From a virus, in the IMG/VR virus record IMGVR_UViG_3300011113_000287, positions 1 through 64,000 of that record: DNA of 64,000 nucleotides; one strand, 5' to 3'. Made by a program: the position numbers and the translations under genes. The notes beneath the pieces are model-generated. The model saw nothing but the letters and a program-made list of their open reading frames with translations, made no database searches and was not told the DNA's origin. Each line of letters begins with the position of its first letter. The stretch's first letter is position 1. Shown here one piece after another: positions 15,513 to 22,206 of this stretch.

Positions 15513-15673
15513 CAATCGTCCCAATCATCCAGCATGTACCAAATCTTAGTAAAGTCAGGATTTTCAGGAACAAACACAAAGTCAAGCGGTTCCAAATCAG
15601 GGTCCATCAACTCATTTTTTAAGTGTTGAATGGGGTCTGGTTGGCTAAATTGATTGGCGTTAATGTATGCCAT
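15512..15673 (-). CDS. Small acidic protein with shared N-terminal motif
   Basis: 53 residues: MAYINANQFSQPDPIQHLKN, then ELMDPDLEPLDFVFVPENPD and FTKIWYMLDDWDD. The ATG overlaps the upstream stop (TAATG at 15671-15675) and the TGA overlaps the next ATG, so the reading frame is convincing despite its size. The INANQF start belongs to the shared N-terminal motif group. Strongly acidic; no domain known. Confidence 0.6.
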   Translation of the reverse strand: MAYINANQFSQPDPIQHLKNELMDPDLEPLDFVFVPENPDFTKIWYMLDDWDD

Positions 15674-16032
15674 TATTTTTCTTTCATTGGTTCAATGTGC
15701 CGAGTGATGTAAGAAGCAGGTATATCCTGCGAGGAGTATGTGTCCATTCCGTAACTGCTTTGTATCCAATCTGTTGGAATACTTGTTTCAATAATATGTT
15801 TTCCATCTTTATGAGCATTTTTAAGTTCAAAAAGGCTAGTTGTTCCATAGGCACCCCATGGTCTTACTTGAGTCGCTTTTTCTTCGGGTGTTTCTGAGAC
15901 TCCCGTAGGATTGGCAGAAATACCATTTTTCATTAAGTCTTTAACCATTTTCTTTGTCCCAACAATAAAGTAATACTTTTCAAATTGTTCTGGGTGCAGA
16001 GGTTTTTCGTTCCCACTGTTTTGGTCAGACAT
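15673..16032 (-). CDS. Possible ADP-ribosyltransferase-like protein
   Basis: 119 residues starting MSDQNSGNEKPLHPEQFEKY. It carries HPEQFEKYYFIVGT then MKNGISAN, WGAYGTTSLFELKNA and DIPASYITRHIEP, which in order resemble the small ART-like fold (Y-x-G-T, helix with I/L-x-x-G-I, Tyr-Gly-T-T-S, A-x-x-Y, and a final I-P). A similar layout is seen at 18621-18941. The NAD-binding histidine or arginine is not certain here (V instead of H before G-T). First gene of its operon with a leaderless-type promoter. Confidence 0.5.
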   Translation of the reverse strand: MSDQNSGNEKPLHPEQFEKYYFIVGTKKMVKDLMKNGISANPTGVSETPEEKATQVRPWGAYGTTSLFELKNAHKDGKHIIETSIPTDWIQSSYGMDTYSSQDIPASYITRHIEPMKEK

Positions 16033-16079
16033 GGCAGTCAAGTATACACTATGCGTTATTGATGTAAAATAGTAAGAGC
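16033..16079. promoter_or_regulatory. Divergent leaderless-type promoters
   Basis: Minus strand: GTG-TATACT (16041-16046), 8 bases before ATG 16032. Plus strand: GATG-TAAAAT (16065-16070), 9 bases before ATG 16080. No ribosome-binding site on either side. The two boxes are separated by 18 bases, so the promoters may compete for RNA polymerase. Confidence 0.5.
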
Positions 16080-16811
16080 ATGGCTCGTTATTTTGGAAAC
16101 ATTGAAGCACAACGCCCTGGTGGTGAGGCTGACCAGACAGCACATTACCTTACTGGGGGCAACAGCAAGAACGTATTTGACCCACGAAAAGACCCTGGTA
16201 GCAGATACATACACATGACTGCCATTGGTAAGGAAAGTGAACAGTATCCAGGCGACTACGAAAGCGCCACGATAGGCGGTGTGTATTATCCAGAGGATTA
16301 CACTTTGGGACCATCGCACGATACTCCAGACGAAACGGGGACGCTGTTTACGCACCATCCTCCCACGATTTACATTAACGAAGCATTTGCCCATCCAAAC
16401 CTTCGTCACACGGTCCCCATCATGTTTTCCCACATGCACAGGCATTTGGGCGGGCAATTTGAACCAGACGAGATGCTTTCTGACTACAGTGTAGATTTGT
16501 ACCACAAAGCCAAAAAACTTGGATTACCAGTTCGCACTCCAAAATGGGCTGAAGACGACGACGACGAAGTTGGCGCTACTTTTCACTATGACTACGACCC
16601 AGACAACATAGACGCCGACCACATGCTCACTACAATTCCAGACACAGGTGACGATTCATGGACCAAAGAAATACCAGCACCTGAAATAGAAAAATCAAAG
16701 CAACATTACCGCAATTTACGGCGAACGGCACGTGACGAACAAATGCGTAATGTCCTCAATCCAAATCCGTATTTTGGTCCACAGTTTGAACAATTACAAT
16801 TTGATATCTAA
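16080..16811 (+). CDS. Hypothetical protein
   Basis: 243 residues, rich in His, Tyr, Asp and Pro. The stretch TIYINEAFAHPNLRHTVPIM, then FSHMHRHLGG, has several histidines (HxxxH-like) that could bind metal, but it is not a zincin motif I know. The C-terminal part is acidic then basic (RNLRRTARDEQMR). Coupled to the next gene by an overlap at 16811. Unknown function; cargo region. Confidence 0.6.
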   Translation: MARYFGNIEAQRPGGEADQTAHYLTGGNSKNVFDPRKDPGSRYIHMTAIGKESEQYPGDYESATIGGVYYPEDYTLGPSHDTPDETGTLFTHHPPTIYINEAFAHPNLRHTVPIMFSHMHRHLGGQFEPDEMLSDYSVDLYHKAKKLGLPVRTPKWAEDDDDEVGATFHYDYDPDNIDADHMLTTIPDTGDDSWTKEIPAPEIEKSKQHYRNLRRTARDEQMRNVLNPNPYFGPQFEQLQFDI

Positions 16812-17359
16812 TGAGCGCAGCCGACCACATCAACGAGGCGCAGAAATTGCGTGTATTTCACATGTCATGGCAAGAACAGCCTCCGCACTTGTTTAGGGAA
16901 GGAAGAGACAGCGAGGGAAGAGAAGGGGACGACGACAACGTGCATCCTGACGTAATTCACGCAGGAACACGTCGCTCGGCTTTGGGTATTCACCGAACGC
17001 AATTACATGAGTATGAAATTGACCCAGACGTAGTAGACCCAGTAGTTTATGGTGATGTGCAGTATCTAATGGACGCTCAAGAACGAATTCCAGATAGGTG
17101 GCAGTCCAAAGAGTTCACTAAGAAAATGAGCGGAAAACAGCAAGGACTGTGGGAAACTATTCCAGGTAAGCCGTCCGACGCAGTAAATCGCAACGTCGTT
17201 CTACCGTACCGAAACTACGCAGAAGATGTTGGAAGCATTTCGTACATGATTCCAAAGTCACTCATTGAGCAGGGAAAAGTAAGACACGTTGGAGTGGTAG
17301 ATGTGAGCAAAGGTGGTATTCGTAGGACACTTGAACAAAAAGAAGGAATGTACCGTTAA
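16811..17359 (+). CDS. Possible ART-like protein with shared N-terminal motif
   Basis: 182 residues starting MSAADHINEAQKLRVFHMSW, the shared motif. Downstream HPDVIHAGTRRSALGIHR and RNYAEDVGSISYMIPKSLIE resemble parts of the ART or toxin fold (an 'H-x-G-T' loop, then a 'P-Y-R-N-x-x-E-D-x-G-S-I-S' segment). The pattern is loose. It is followed after two bases by a convergent gene and an AT-rich hairpin. Confidence 0.45.
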   Translation: MSAADHINEAQKLRVFHMSWQEQPPHLFREGRDSEGREGDDDNVHPDVIHAGTRRSALGIHRTQLHEYEIDPDVVDPVVYGDVQYLMDAQERIPDRWQSKEFTKKMSGKQQGLWETIPGKPSDAVNRNVVLPYRNYAEDVGSISYMIPKSLIEQGKVRHVGVVDVSKGGIRRTLEQKEGMYR

Positions 17360-17375
17360 TACTTATTGAGTATTA
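17357..17375. terminator. Hairpin between convergent genes
   Basis: TAATACT (17357-17363), loop TATTG, AGTATTA (17369-17375): a perfect 7 bp AT-rich stem lying over the stop codons of the convergent genes at 16811-17359 and 17373-18065. A bidirectional terminator is likely, though it is AT-rich. Confidence 0.4.
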
Positions 17376-18065
17376 GTCATCCTCACCATCTGGTCCAGAT
17401 GTGTCGTTTGGATACTTGTCTTTCCAAGACCACGGGGTCAACGCTTCTGTAGCAATGTCGTATTGGTACAAATCAAAACCTGTGTTTCCCTGTGAAGAAT
17501 TGCGTTTAAAAAGTCCTACTGTTATTTTGCTAGGATGTGTTATGAGAGAAGACCTTCTGTTTTGTTGATGCTCTCTGTGCTCTTGAACGGACATGTCATT
17601 ATAACTTTCGTGCTTGTTGTGAGACCAACCATGTGTTGGTTCCGACGCCCACTCTTTCATGCTTTCATGCAAAGCCTGTTGCTCACGAGGACGAAAATAT
17701 ATACCATTTGAATCGTTTACATCGTGTATTTCTTGTCCTTTATGGGGCATCCATCCATAACGACCCCACGCATCAGAATCAGAAGTGTCTATAACTGGTT
17801 TTTTAAGGTAATGTTCCAAATGTGTGCCATTTTCACCAACCGCAGACCACCCGCCTACTATCAAACCGTTTTCAAGAGGCACTATATGATGTGCATTGAA
17901 ACTTTTAGAAATGTCGCCAAATGCAGTTTCTCTGAGAAATAAACCTTTTTCTATTGCTGGGTATGCTTTATCAAAGATAACGACACCCCTTGGGTGCGTA
18001 AGGTCAACACCTCTTTGTTTGTACGTTCGCAACGTTTCTTGGACGCCTTTAAAAAGTTCAGACAC
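17373..18065 (-). CDS. Hypothetical protein
   Basis: 230 residues from a GTG at 18063-18065, one base after the methyltransferase stop; a longer frame needs a TTG inside that gene. Contains FDKAYPAIEKGLFLRETAFG, NGTHLEHYLKKPVIDTSDSD and HEGW-like motifs (EPTHGWSHNKHESYND). Composition is mixed alpha/beta and soluble. I recognise no family. It may act with the neighbouring methyltransferase. Confidence 0.55.
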   Translation of the reverse strand: MSELFKGVQETLRTYKQRGVDLTHPRGVVIFDKAYPAIEKGLFLRETAFGDISKSFNAHHIVPLENGLIVGGWSAVGENGTHLEHYLKKPVIDTSDSDAWGRYGWMPHKGQEIHDVNDSNGIYFRPREQQALHESMKEWASEPTHGWSHNKHESYNDMSVQEHREHQQNRRSSLITHPSKITVGLFKRNSSQGNTGFDLYQYDIATEALTPWSWKDKYPNDTSGPDGEDD

Positions 18066-18066
18066 G

Positions 18067-18618
18067 TTAAACCCGTTCTGCGTAGATATCAACGTTCAAA
18101 AAGGCGTCAGCGACTGGGTTCCACACGGTGACTTCCTTTGGAGGAATAATACTGCACGGGAATTTGAACGAGGCTTTTTGACTCTTCCATTCTGGTTCGT
18201 CAAACAAGCCCTTCAAACCCTCATCAGTCCATCGGCAATAGTCGGACGGATAACCGTGGACGGGGAAAGTGTGGTGTGTCGCCACGTACAGAATTCCACC
18301 TGGCTTCAGCACACGGTGGGCTGCGGCAGCCGCAATCCACGGCTTACGCAAATGCTCCCAAACGCTCACGGCAATGAACGCATCAAACTCTTGGTCGGCA
18401 AACGGCGCCAAATTGTGGGCATCGGCAACTACGTGCACGTCTGCTCCAGCAGCCACATCGGACATGACGTGTGTAGCGCCCTGCGGAAGCCAAACACCGT
18501 GATGAGTTGATACACCAGGTTTCCATTGCAACGTGCCAAGTTCCAAAACTTTGGGGTTTCTAAGTTGCGATAATTTGTGTACGAAGAGTTCTTGCACTCC
18601 TCCGTCTGTGTCATACAT
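18067..18618 (-). CDS. SAM-dependent methyltransferase
   Basis: 183 residues of the class I Rossmann-type fold. Motif I is VLELGTLQW (residues 24-32), then DVHVVADAHNLAPFADQEFD (first residues near 60), the acidic strand FDAFIAVSVWEHLRKPW and motif VLKPGGILYVATHHT. This is the layout of small-molecule or glycan methyltransferases (UbiE/Methyltransf_11-like), not of DNA base methyltransferases (no N-P-P-Y). Substrate unknown. It lies in an accessory operon, 2 bases before the next gene. Confidence 0.75.
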   Translation of the reverse strand: MYDTDGGVQELFVHKLSQLRNPKVLELGTLQWKPGVSTHHGVWLPQGATHVMSDVAAGADVHVVADAHNLAPFADQEFDAFIAVSVWEHLRKPWIAAAAAHRVLKPGGILYVATHHTFPVHGYPSDYCRWTDEGLKGLFDEPEWKSQKASFKFPCSIIPPKEVTVWNPVADAFLNVDIYAERV

Positions 18619-18620
18619 GT

Positions 18621-18941
18621 TTATTCAACCTGTCTCAAAAAATATGGCGGTAAATCGTGACCTAACACTTCCCCATTCTCTGACCATTTCCAGTCAGCAG
18701 AATCGGGCAAATCGGCAGCAAATACGGCAGGACCGTATTCCCTTGCTCCTTCTAGTGTAGTTGCAAAATACACACCGTGCGGATGACCAGGTTCAGGGTT
18801 ATTTTCGTTTACGTGCTCGTATCCGTACTCTCCTGCACCAGGAGTGCTGGCTTTTAGTCCCTCTTTAAGGATACTTTCAACGTTGCTATCGTCCGTTCCG
18901 TGATAGTACGTGCGGAATTGGATACGGTTCAGTTTATCCAT
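18621..18941 (-). CDS. ADP-ribosyltransferase-like (ART fold) protein
   Basis: 106 residues starting MDKLNRIQFRTYYHGTDDSN. The order Y-Y-H-G-T (residues 12-16), I-L-K-E-G-L (about 24-29), GVYFATTLEGAREYG (about 58-72) and a C-terminal P-P-Y-F-L matches the small ART/phosphotransferase-like fold of toxins and phage proteins. The start ATG overlaps the upstream TAA (TAATG). The N-terminal NRIQF resembles the shared motif group. Possible effector acting on a host target; no target can be read from sequence. Confidence 0.6.
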   Translation of the reverse strand: MDKLNRIQFRTYYHGTDDSNVESILKEGLKASTPGAGEYGYEHVNENNPEPGHPHGVYFATTLEGAREYGPAVFAADLPDSADWKWSENGEVLGHDLPPYFLRQVE

Positions 18942-19477
18942 TATCGCAGTGTAATCTGTTCTTCGTCGGCAATCCACACAGGAATGAGTTGATTGGTCCT
19001 CATTGCAGCGTACGCACGGTGGTGACCATCAATCAGCAAGTGCCTTGGTGCTGAAACGATTCCTCCCCGCTCGTTTCGTTTCCAGTCGTTTTTGTCAATA
19101 TCAACCAACGACGTGTCTTGCTGATGCTTGGAGATAATCACAGGAGTGCTGACGCCATGTTCTCCCACGGATTTGACTAAATCGTCAATGTCGTACTCCA
19201 CGTTTCCGACAAACCTCTTTTGGGCTTCACGAAGTTGCGGGTTCTTTTCAAAAATAGGATTGTTTTCTTCATGGGCAAGGTAGCGCCAATCATGAACGTA
19301 CTCGCCAGGAGCCACTGATTCAATGAATTGGTCGGGGTGCAGCCATCCTTTTGCCCTAACCCGCATTCGGTCACCCTGCCTCCACACTGGTACGGTTTGG
19401 GCACGACCAGTCCCCATTGCACGGTGAAACCTCTCTATTTCCGCAGGATTAAAATTAGTAAGTTTGCGACGAGGCAT
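18941..19477 (-). CDS. ParB/sulfiredoxin-like protein
   Basis: 178 residues. The C-terminal half contains the ParB/Srx core: VSTPVIISKHQQDTSLVDID then PRHLLIDGHHRAYAAMRTNQ, where DGHHR is the nucleotide-binding loop. The first half is a charged N-terminal extension with KGWLHPDQFIE. Such single-domain proteins in phages may bind or cleave NTPs or DNA. No ParA partner. Overlaps its neighbours by one base. Confidence 0.7.
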   Translation of the reverse strand: MPRRKLTNFNPAEIERFHRAMGTGRAQTVPVWRQGDRMRVRAKGWLHPDQFIESVAPGEYVHDWRYLAHEENNPIFEKNPQLREAQKRFVGNVEYDIDDLVKSVGEHGVSTPVIISKHQQDTSLVDIDKNDWKRNERGGIVSAPRHLLIDGHHRAYAAMRTNQLIPVWIADEEQITLR

Positions 19478-19824
19478 CAGTCAATTCCAGGGCCGAAATC
19501 AACGCCACGAACGGGTTTGGGTGCTCCCTTTTTGAACGTGTAACGCTTACTGAAGCCCATGTCCATACCATGATGCTGCTGGACAATATCCTGAAGAATC
19601 TGCATGTCTTCAGAGGCACCCGCATACTCGCCAGGGTGACGCTGGGAAATGTGCCATGCACGTGTCATGGGATGGTTGAAATCGGCGTTGCAACCACGAA
19701 CCGAGCATCTTAACATGTTGATACTGTAACTGGTTCTCCCGTCTTCGTGAACCACGGGCGGGTCGGTCGGGTCACTGTCGGGATGGGGCGTGTCTTTGAA
19801 CTGGTCACCAGAAGGGAAGGGCAT
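19477..19824 (-). CDS. C2H2 zinc-finger protein
   Basis: 115 residues starting MPFPSGDQFKDTPHPDSDPT. The segment CSVRGCNADFNHPMTRAWHI followed by SQRH fits C-x4-C-x12-H-x4-H, a C2H2 zinc finger, rare in bacteria but present in phages and related actinobacterial proteins. A DNA-binding or RNA-binding role is likely. I chose this start because the leaderless-type box lies 6 bases upstream; the longer frame crosses the divergent promoter. Confidence 0.6.
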   Translation of the reverse strand: MPFPSGDQFKDTPHPDSDPTDPPVVHEDGRTSYSINMLRCSVRGCNADFNHPMTRAWHISQRHPGEYAGASEDMQILQDIVQQHHGMDMGFSKRYTFKKGAPKPVRGVDFGPGID

Positions 19825-19847
19825 TCCTCTATTGTACAATAGTAGGC
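19825..19847. promoter_or_regulatory. Palindromic divergent promoter sharing -10 boxes
   Basis: The perfect 14 bp palindrome CTATTGTACAATAG (19829-19842) contains TACAAT on both strands. On minus it lies 6 bases before ATG 19824, on plus 7 bases before ATG 19848. Both starts have no ribosome-binding site. One protein bound here would block both promoters. Confidence 0.55.
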
Positions 19848-19898
19848 ATGGCTGCAAATGACCGTTACCGCATCATGAAAGAACTTGGATACGACTAA
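19848..19898 (+). CDS. 16-residue leader peptide
   Basis: Frame MAANDRYRIMKELGYD, stop TAA at 19896-19898 overlapping the ATG of the next gene (TAATG). It begins exactly 7 bases after the plus-strand TACAAT box, so it is the natural first ORF of a leaderless mRNA. Likely role: bring ribosomes to the transcript so that the downstream gene is translated by coupling, or attenuation control. It is too short for a domain. Confidence 0.5.
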   Translation: MAANDRYRIMKELGYD

Positions 19899-20143
19899 TG
19901 GCTTCTTCTGACCACATAAGCGGAAAACAGTTTAGAAAAGTAGGGCCGTACAGGATGATTCGCCACCGAACTGGTCATTGGGAGTCAGAAGACGGCTTTC
20001 ACTTCATCCAGGGCACACCACCGACAAAATTTTGGGACGTTCAAAAAGACCCAGACGTCTACGACCCAGTTTACGAATCCGATGCTTCAAGCCTCGTAAA
20101 CGCCGTTTATCAGTTCAGAAAGTACCAAGAAGAGACAAAGTAA
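19898..20143 (+). CDS. Small protein with shared N-terminal motif
   Basis: 81 residues starting MASSDHISGKQFRKVGPYRM. It belongs to the shared motif group. It is rich in Asp, Tyr and Pro in the middle. No family recognised. It starts by TAATG overlap with the leader peptide and ends by TAATG overlap with the next gene. Confidence 0.6.
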   Translation: MASSDHISGKQFRKVGPYRMIRHRTGHWESEDGFHFIQGTPPTKFWDVQKDPDVYDPVYESDASSLVNAVYQFRKYQEETK

Positions 20144-20514
20144 TGGCTGCCAAGGACCATCTTCAGGGAGAACAGTTGCGAATGTTCATGCGTCCCCACG
20201 AAATCAAGGGCATGATAGGGTCATCAGAGGACATGTTTCATCTTCACAACCCAGATTTGACCGAAGAAGAGCAAAAACAACAGGAAACGATGCCGAATTT
20301 GTGGGCGTTCAAGCGACACCATTGGGGTCCTTGGGAAAAATTGCAGAAATCCGTTGAGAAAGAGGGCGTAGAAAACCCAATTGAGGTCAAAATACCGTCT
20401 CGTATCTTCCCCACTTACAGAATGAGGGAAGGTCATCACCGTGTTATTGCCGCAGAGATGGCAGAAGAAGTCACAAACAAGGAATACTACGTCCCAATCA
20501 CCTATTTACGGTAA
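20143..20514 (+). CDS. ParB-like protein with shared N-terminal motif
   Basis: 123 residues starting MAAKDHLQGEQLRMFMRPHE. After the shared motif it has PNLWAFKRHHWGPWEKLQKS, VENPIEVKI and MREGHHRVIAAEMAEEV, a ParB/Srx-like nucleotide-binding core (EGHHR in place of DGHHR). It resembles the C-terminal half of the protein at 18941-19477. Probably the same biochemical activity with a different partner or target. Confidence 0.6.
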   Translation: MAAKDHLQGEQLRMFMRPHEIKGMIGSSEDMFHLHNPDLTEEEQKQQETMPNLWAFKRHHWGPWEKLQKSVEKEGVENPIEVKIPSRIFPTYRMREGHHRVIAAEMAEEVTNKEYYVPITYLR

Positions 20515-20526
20515 TCAAAACTGAAC

Positions 20527-21060
20527 ATGGCTGCCAAAGACAACCTGCATCAAGCCCAGTTTGAGCAACATATTGCTGATTTTGCCAAAGAAACTGGAGT
20601 ACAAGTGTACGGAACGCATACCGTGGCGGGAAATACCGTCATTCCCACCGTCCGTACGACACTGATGACACGTCAAAAAGACGGGAAACGGCAATACTAC
20701 ATGGAAGCCCATGTGCCAGGACAAGAAGGAAACCTCCACCATTTAACGGTCACGAATTACCATGGACCCACTTTTTACGGTCTTTCCCTGAGCCAAAACG
20801 CCAGGGGAGACGAAAATCTTGATACTCACGATTTGGAAGAGTTTTCTCGTGGCGTACGCCAACATTTGGCAAAGGCAACGGAGTTTCCGCCTTCTGGCGT
20901 CAAACAAGAAAATGAAATCATGAACGAACGTGCCGCCGTACGAGGCCATTACAACGAGTGGCATGAACGAAACAAACTACGAGCAGTGGAAGTCACAGAC
21001 TGGGACACGAACGAACACGCCACTCGTGTGTACGACCCAGTGACTAAGAAATATTTGTAA
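20527..21060 (+). CDS. Hypothetical protein with shared N-terminal motif
   Basis: 177 residues starting MAAKDNLHQAQFEQHIADFA. After the motif it is mixed alpha/beta (RQYYMEAHVPGQEGNLHHLT) with a helical C-terminal part (NEIMNERAAVRGHYNEWHER) and ends in DPVTKKYL. No enzyme motif recognised. Last gene of the plus-strand group, convergent with the GNAT gene. Confidence 0.6.
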   Translation: MAAKDNLHQAQFEQHIADFAKETGVQVYGTHTVAGNTVIPTVRTTLMTRQKDGKRQYYMEAHVPGQEGNLHHLTVTNYHGPTFYGLSLSQNARGDENLDTHDLEEFSRGVRQHLAKATEFPPSGVKQENEIMNERAAVRGHYNEWHERNKLRAVEVTDWDTNEHATRVYDPVTKKYL

Positions 21061-21064
21061 CTTA

Positions 21065-21113
21065 GAATAGGGCTACTTGCCCGTTTACGCTGTACCCTGG
21101 AATAGGGCTATTG
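21065..21113 (+). repeat. GAATAGGGCTATTG-type repeats after the plus-strand genes
   Basis: Two copies of an imperfect inverted repeat: GAATAGGGCTACTTG (21065-21079) and GGAATAGGGCTATTG (21099-21113). In the second, AATAG and CTATT form arms around GG. A third copy identical over 16 bases (TGGAATAGGGCTATTG) lies at 21505-21520 on the other side of the GNAT gene. The hairpin GGGC-tactt-GCCC in the first copy may also end transcription of the plus-strand genes. Confidence 0.5.
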
Positions 21114-21482
21114 TGGAGGTGGCGAGGTCCTTAATGAGGGGATTACCCCACCAACCGCTTTTGCCCACGCATCACCTTCAAAAGTCCTGTCAGCAGAATG
21201 TTTAGGAGGGTTCATATCCTCCATGCCTTCTGCTACTTCATGTGCAACATTGAACATTGCCGTAGCAATGCCACGACGACGTAGGCGCTTGGGAACGTAT
21301 ACCCCAGTAATCTCCCCCTCTTGATTCCATGCAAGACTACCCAAGTGCATCCTGCCAAACGAATCATCTATGAAAGCCGTTATTTCATGCTCAGAAGCAC
21401 CTGGCATGACAGGAAAGAAATAGGCGAATTGCCGACCCATGTGGTCTGGACCGTAGTACAACGGTTTTTGCCTTCGTTCCAT
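21108..21482 (-). CDS. GNAT-family acetyltransferase-like protein
   Basis: 124 residues. The segment GSLAWNQEGEITGVYVPKRLRRRGIATAMF is the GNAT acetyl-CoA site: a strand ending in V-x-P, then R-R-x-G-I-A-T-A-M in place of the usual Q/R-x-x-G-x-G/A. The family moves acetyl groups from acetyl-CoA to amines. The domain looks compact but shorter than full-length GNAT enzymes, so it may be degenerate. It is flanked by 16-base direct repeats and has a TACAAT leaderless-type promoter 7 bases upstream; its stop codon lies inside the first repeat. Confidence 0.65.
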   Translation of the reverse strand: MERRQKPLYYGPDHMGRQFAYFFPVMPGASEHEITAFIDDSFGRMHLGSLAWNQEGEITGVYVPKRLRRRGIATAMFNVAHEVAEGMEDMNPPKHSADRTFEGDAWAKAVGGVIPSLRTSPPPQ

Positions 21483-21520
21483 TTCTACTATTGTACATCG
21501 TTTTTGGAATAGGGCTATTG
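21483..21520 (-). promoter_or_regulatory. Leaderless-type promoter and flanking repeat of the GNAT gene
   Basis: Minus strand GATG-TACAAT-AGTAGAA-ATG, hexamer 21490-21495, seven bases from ATG 21482. Immediately upstream is the third copy of the TGGAATAGGGCTATTG repeat (21505-21520), which sits where an operator would. Confidence 0.5.
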
Positions 21521-21595
21521 AAGGTAGTGGTGGCGGGTGGCGCCTCAGTCCTACCCCCCTGCTCCGAACACACGTTCGTTTAAGGGTGGGGGGGT

Positions 21596-21644
21596 GTGAC
21601 GGGGGTCACGTGGGTGCTTAGTCACTCCATGTGTCCCCCGTCAC
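21596..21644. terminator. Large hairpin between the cargo and small-gene regions
   Basis: Arms GTGACGGGGGTCACGTGG (21596-21613) and CCATGTGTCCCCCGTCAC (21627-21644) pair at 16 of 18 positions (plus one G-T wobble) around a 13-base loop. It lies just after the stop of the minus-strand gene at 21651. There is no U-tract, so it is either a U-less terminator or a DNA regulatory site; arm 1 also contains GTGAC-N4-GTCAC. The rest of 21521-21650 shows no coding potential. Confidence 0.45.
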
Positions 21645-21650
21645 GGTATC

Positions 21651-21998
21651 CTATGCCACCTCCGTAGTGACTTGCGTCACGGGGGTGATACCTGCGCCTG
21701 CGAGTGCGGTGACAAGTGCCACCATCGCCTGCCTCATCGCCTCCACCTGTCCTGTGAGCGTGTCCACGTCCTTGCGGAGCGTCTCCACCTCGTAACCTTT
21801 GGCATAGTCGTCCATGTCGGGCAAGTCCTCCTGCCGAGCATAGTCTGACATGTCGTAGTGGTCGGACGGGTCACTCCACCCTCCGAGTGCGCTGGTGATA
21901 GCGTCGGACATGTCCATGTTGCTGACTGCCTCCTCCGCTATCTCTCGCACGTGGTCGGTGAAGTCGTCCCCGAACTCCACGCTGAACGTTGTGGTCAT
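21651..21998 (-). CDS. Hypothetical protein, acidic with coiled coil
   Basis: 115 residues starting MTTTFSVEFGDDFTDHVREI. The middle is rich in Asp, Ser and Tyr (SDPSDHYDMSDYARQED); the C-terminal part forms a coiled coil (VETLRKDVDTLTGQVEAMRQ) followed by a short hydrophobic or Gly/Pro end. No known family. Promoter A lies upstream at 22046-22098. Confidence 0.6.
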   Translation of the reverse strand: MTTTFSVEFGDDFTDHVREIAEEAVSNMDMSDAITSALGGWSDPSDHYDMSDYARQEDLPDMDDYAKGYEVETLRKDVDTLTGQVEAMRQAMVALVTALAGAGITPVTQVTTEVA

Positions 21999-22045
21999 GT
22001 GTTGTCTCCTTTGTCCCATCGGTGCGGTTGCCCCGATGCCCTCAG

Positions 22046-22098
22046 TCTGCCACACGGAATACTATCGGTGTCAAATGCTCCCGTGTGACGTTCGTCAC
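22046..22098 (-). promoter_or_regulatory. Promoter repeat A with CRP/GlxR-like operator
   Basis: TTGACA (22069-22074), spacer starting CCGATAGTA, then GGCAGA as a weak -10 (22046-22051). Ten bases upstream of the -35 box is GTGAC-GAAC-GTCAC (22085-22098), matching the CRP consensus GTGA-N6-TCAC. Drives 21651-21998. Confidence 0.6.
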
Positions 22099-22206
22099 GT
22101 GCCCTACGGTTGGGGCTATGGGTGACGGCGGTCACATGGGTGCGGAATGGGGGTAGGGGTGTGACACTCGTCACGTCCCCACCTATTGCTATCCGTGTGT
22201 CCTGCG
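22099..22206. promoter_or_regulatory. Non-coding stretch with two more CRP-like palindromes
   Basis: No gene is seen here. Two GTGAC-N4-GTCAC palindromes lie at 22122-22135 and 22161-22174, about 37-39 bases apart (measured from the first at 22085), so three sites occur in a row between two operons. Their spacing is about 3.5 helical turns. Looping or co-operative binding is possible. Confidence 0.5.

Noticed and set aside
21061-21650. tRNA genes in the non-coding stretch
   Set aside because: Hairpins do not form a cloverleaf and there is no T-loop (GTTCGA) with proper spacing.
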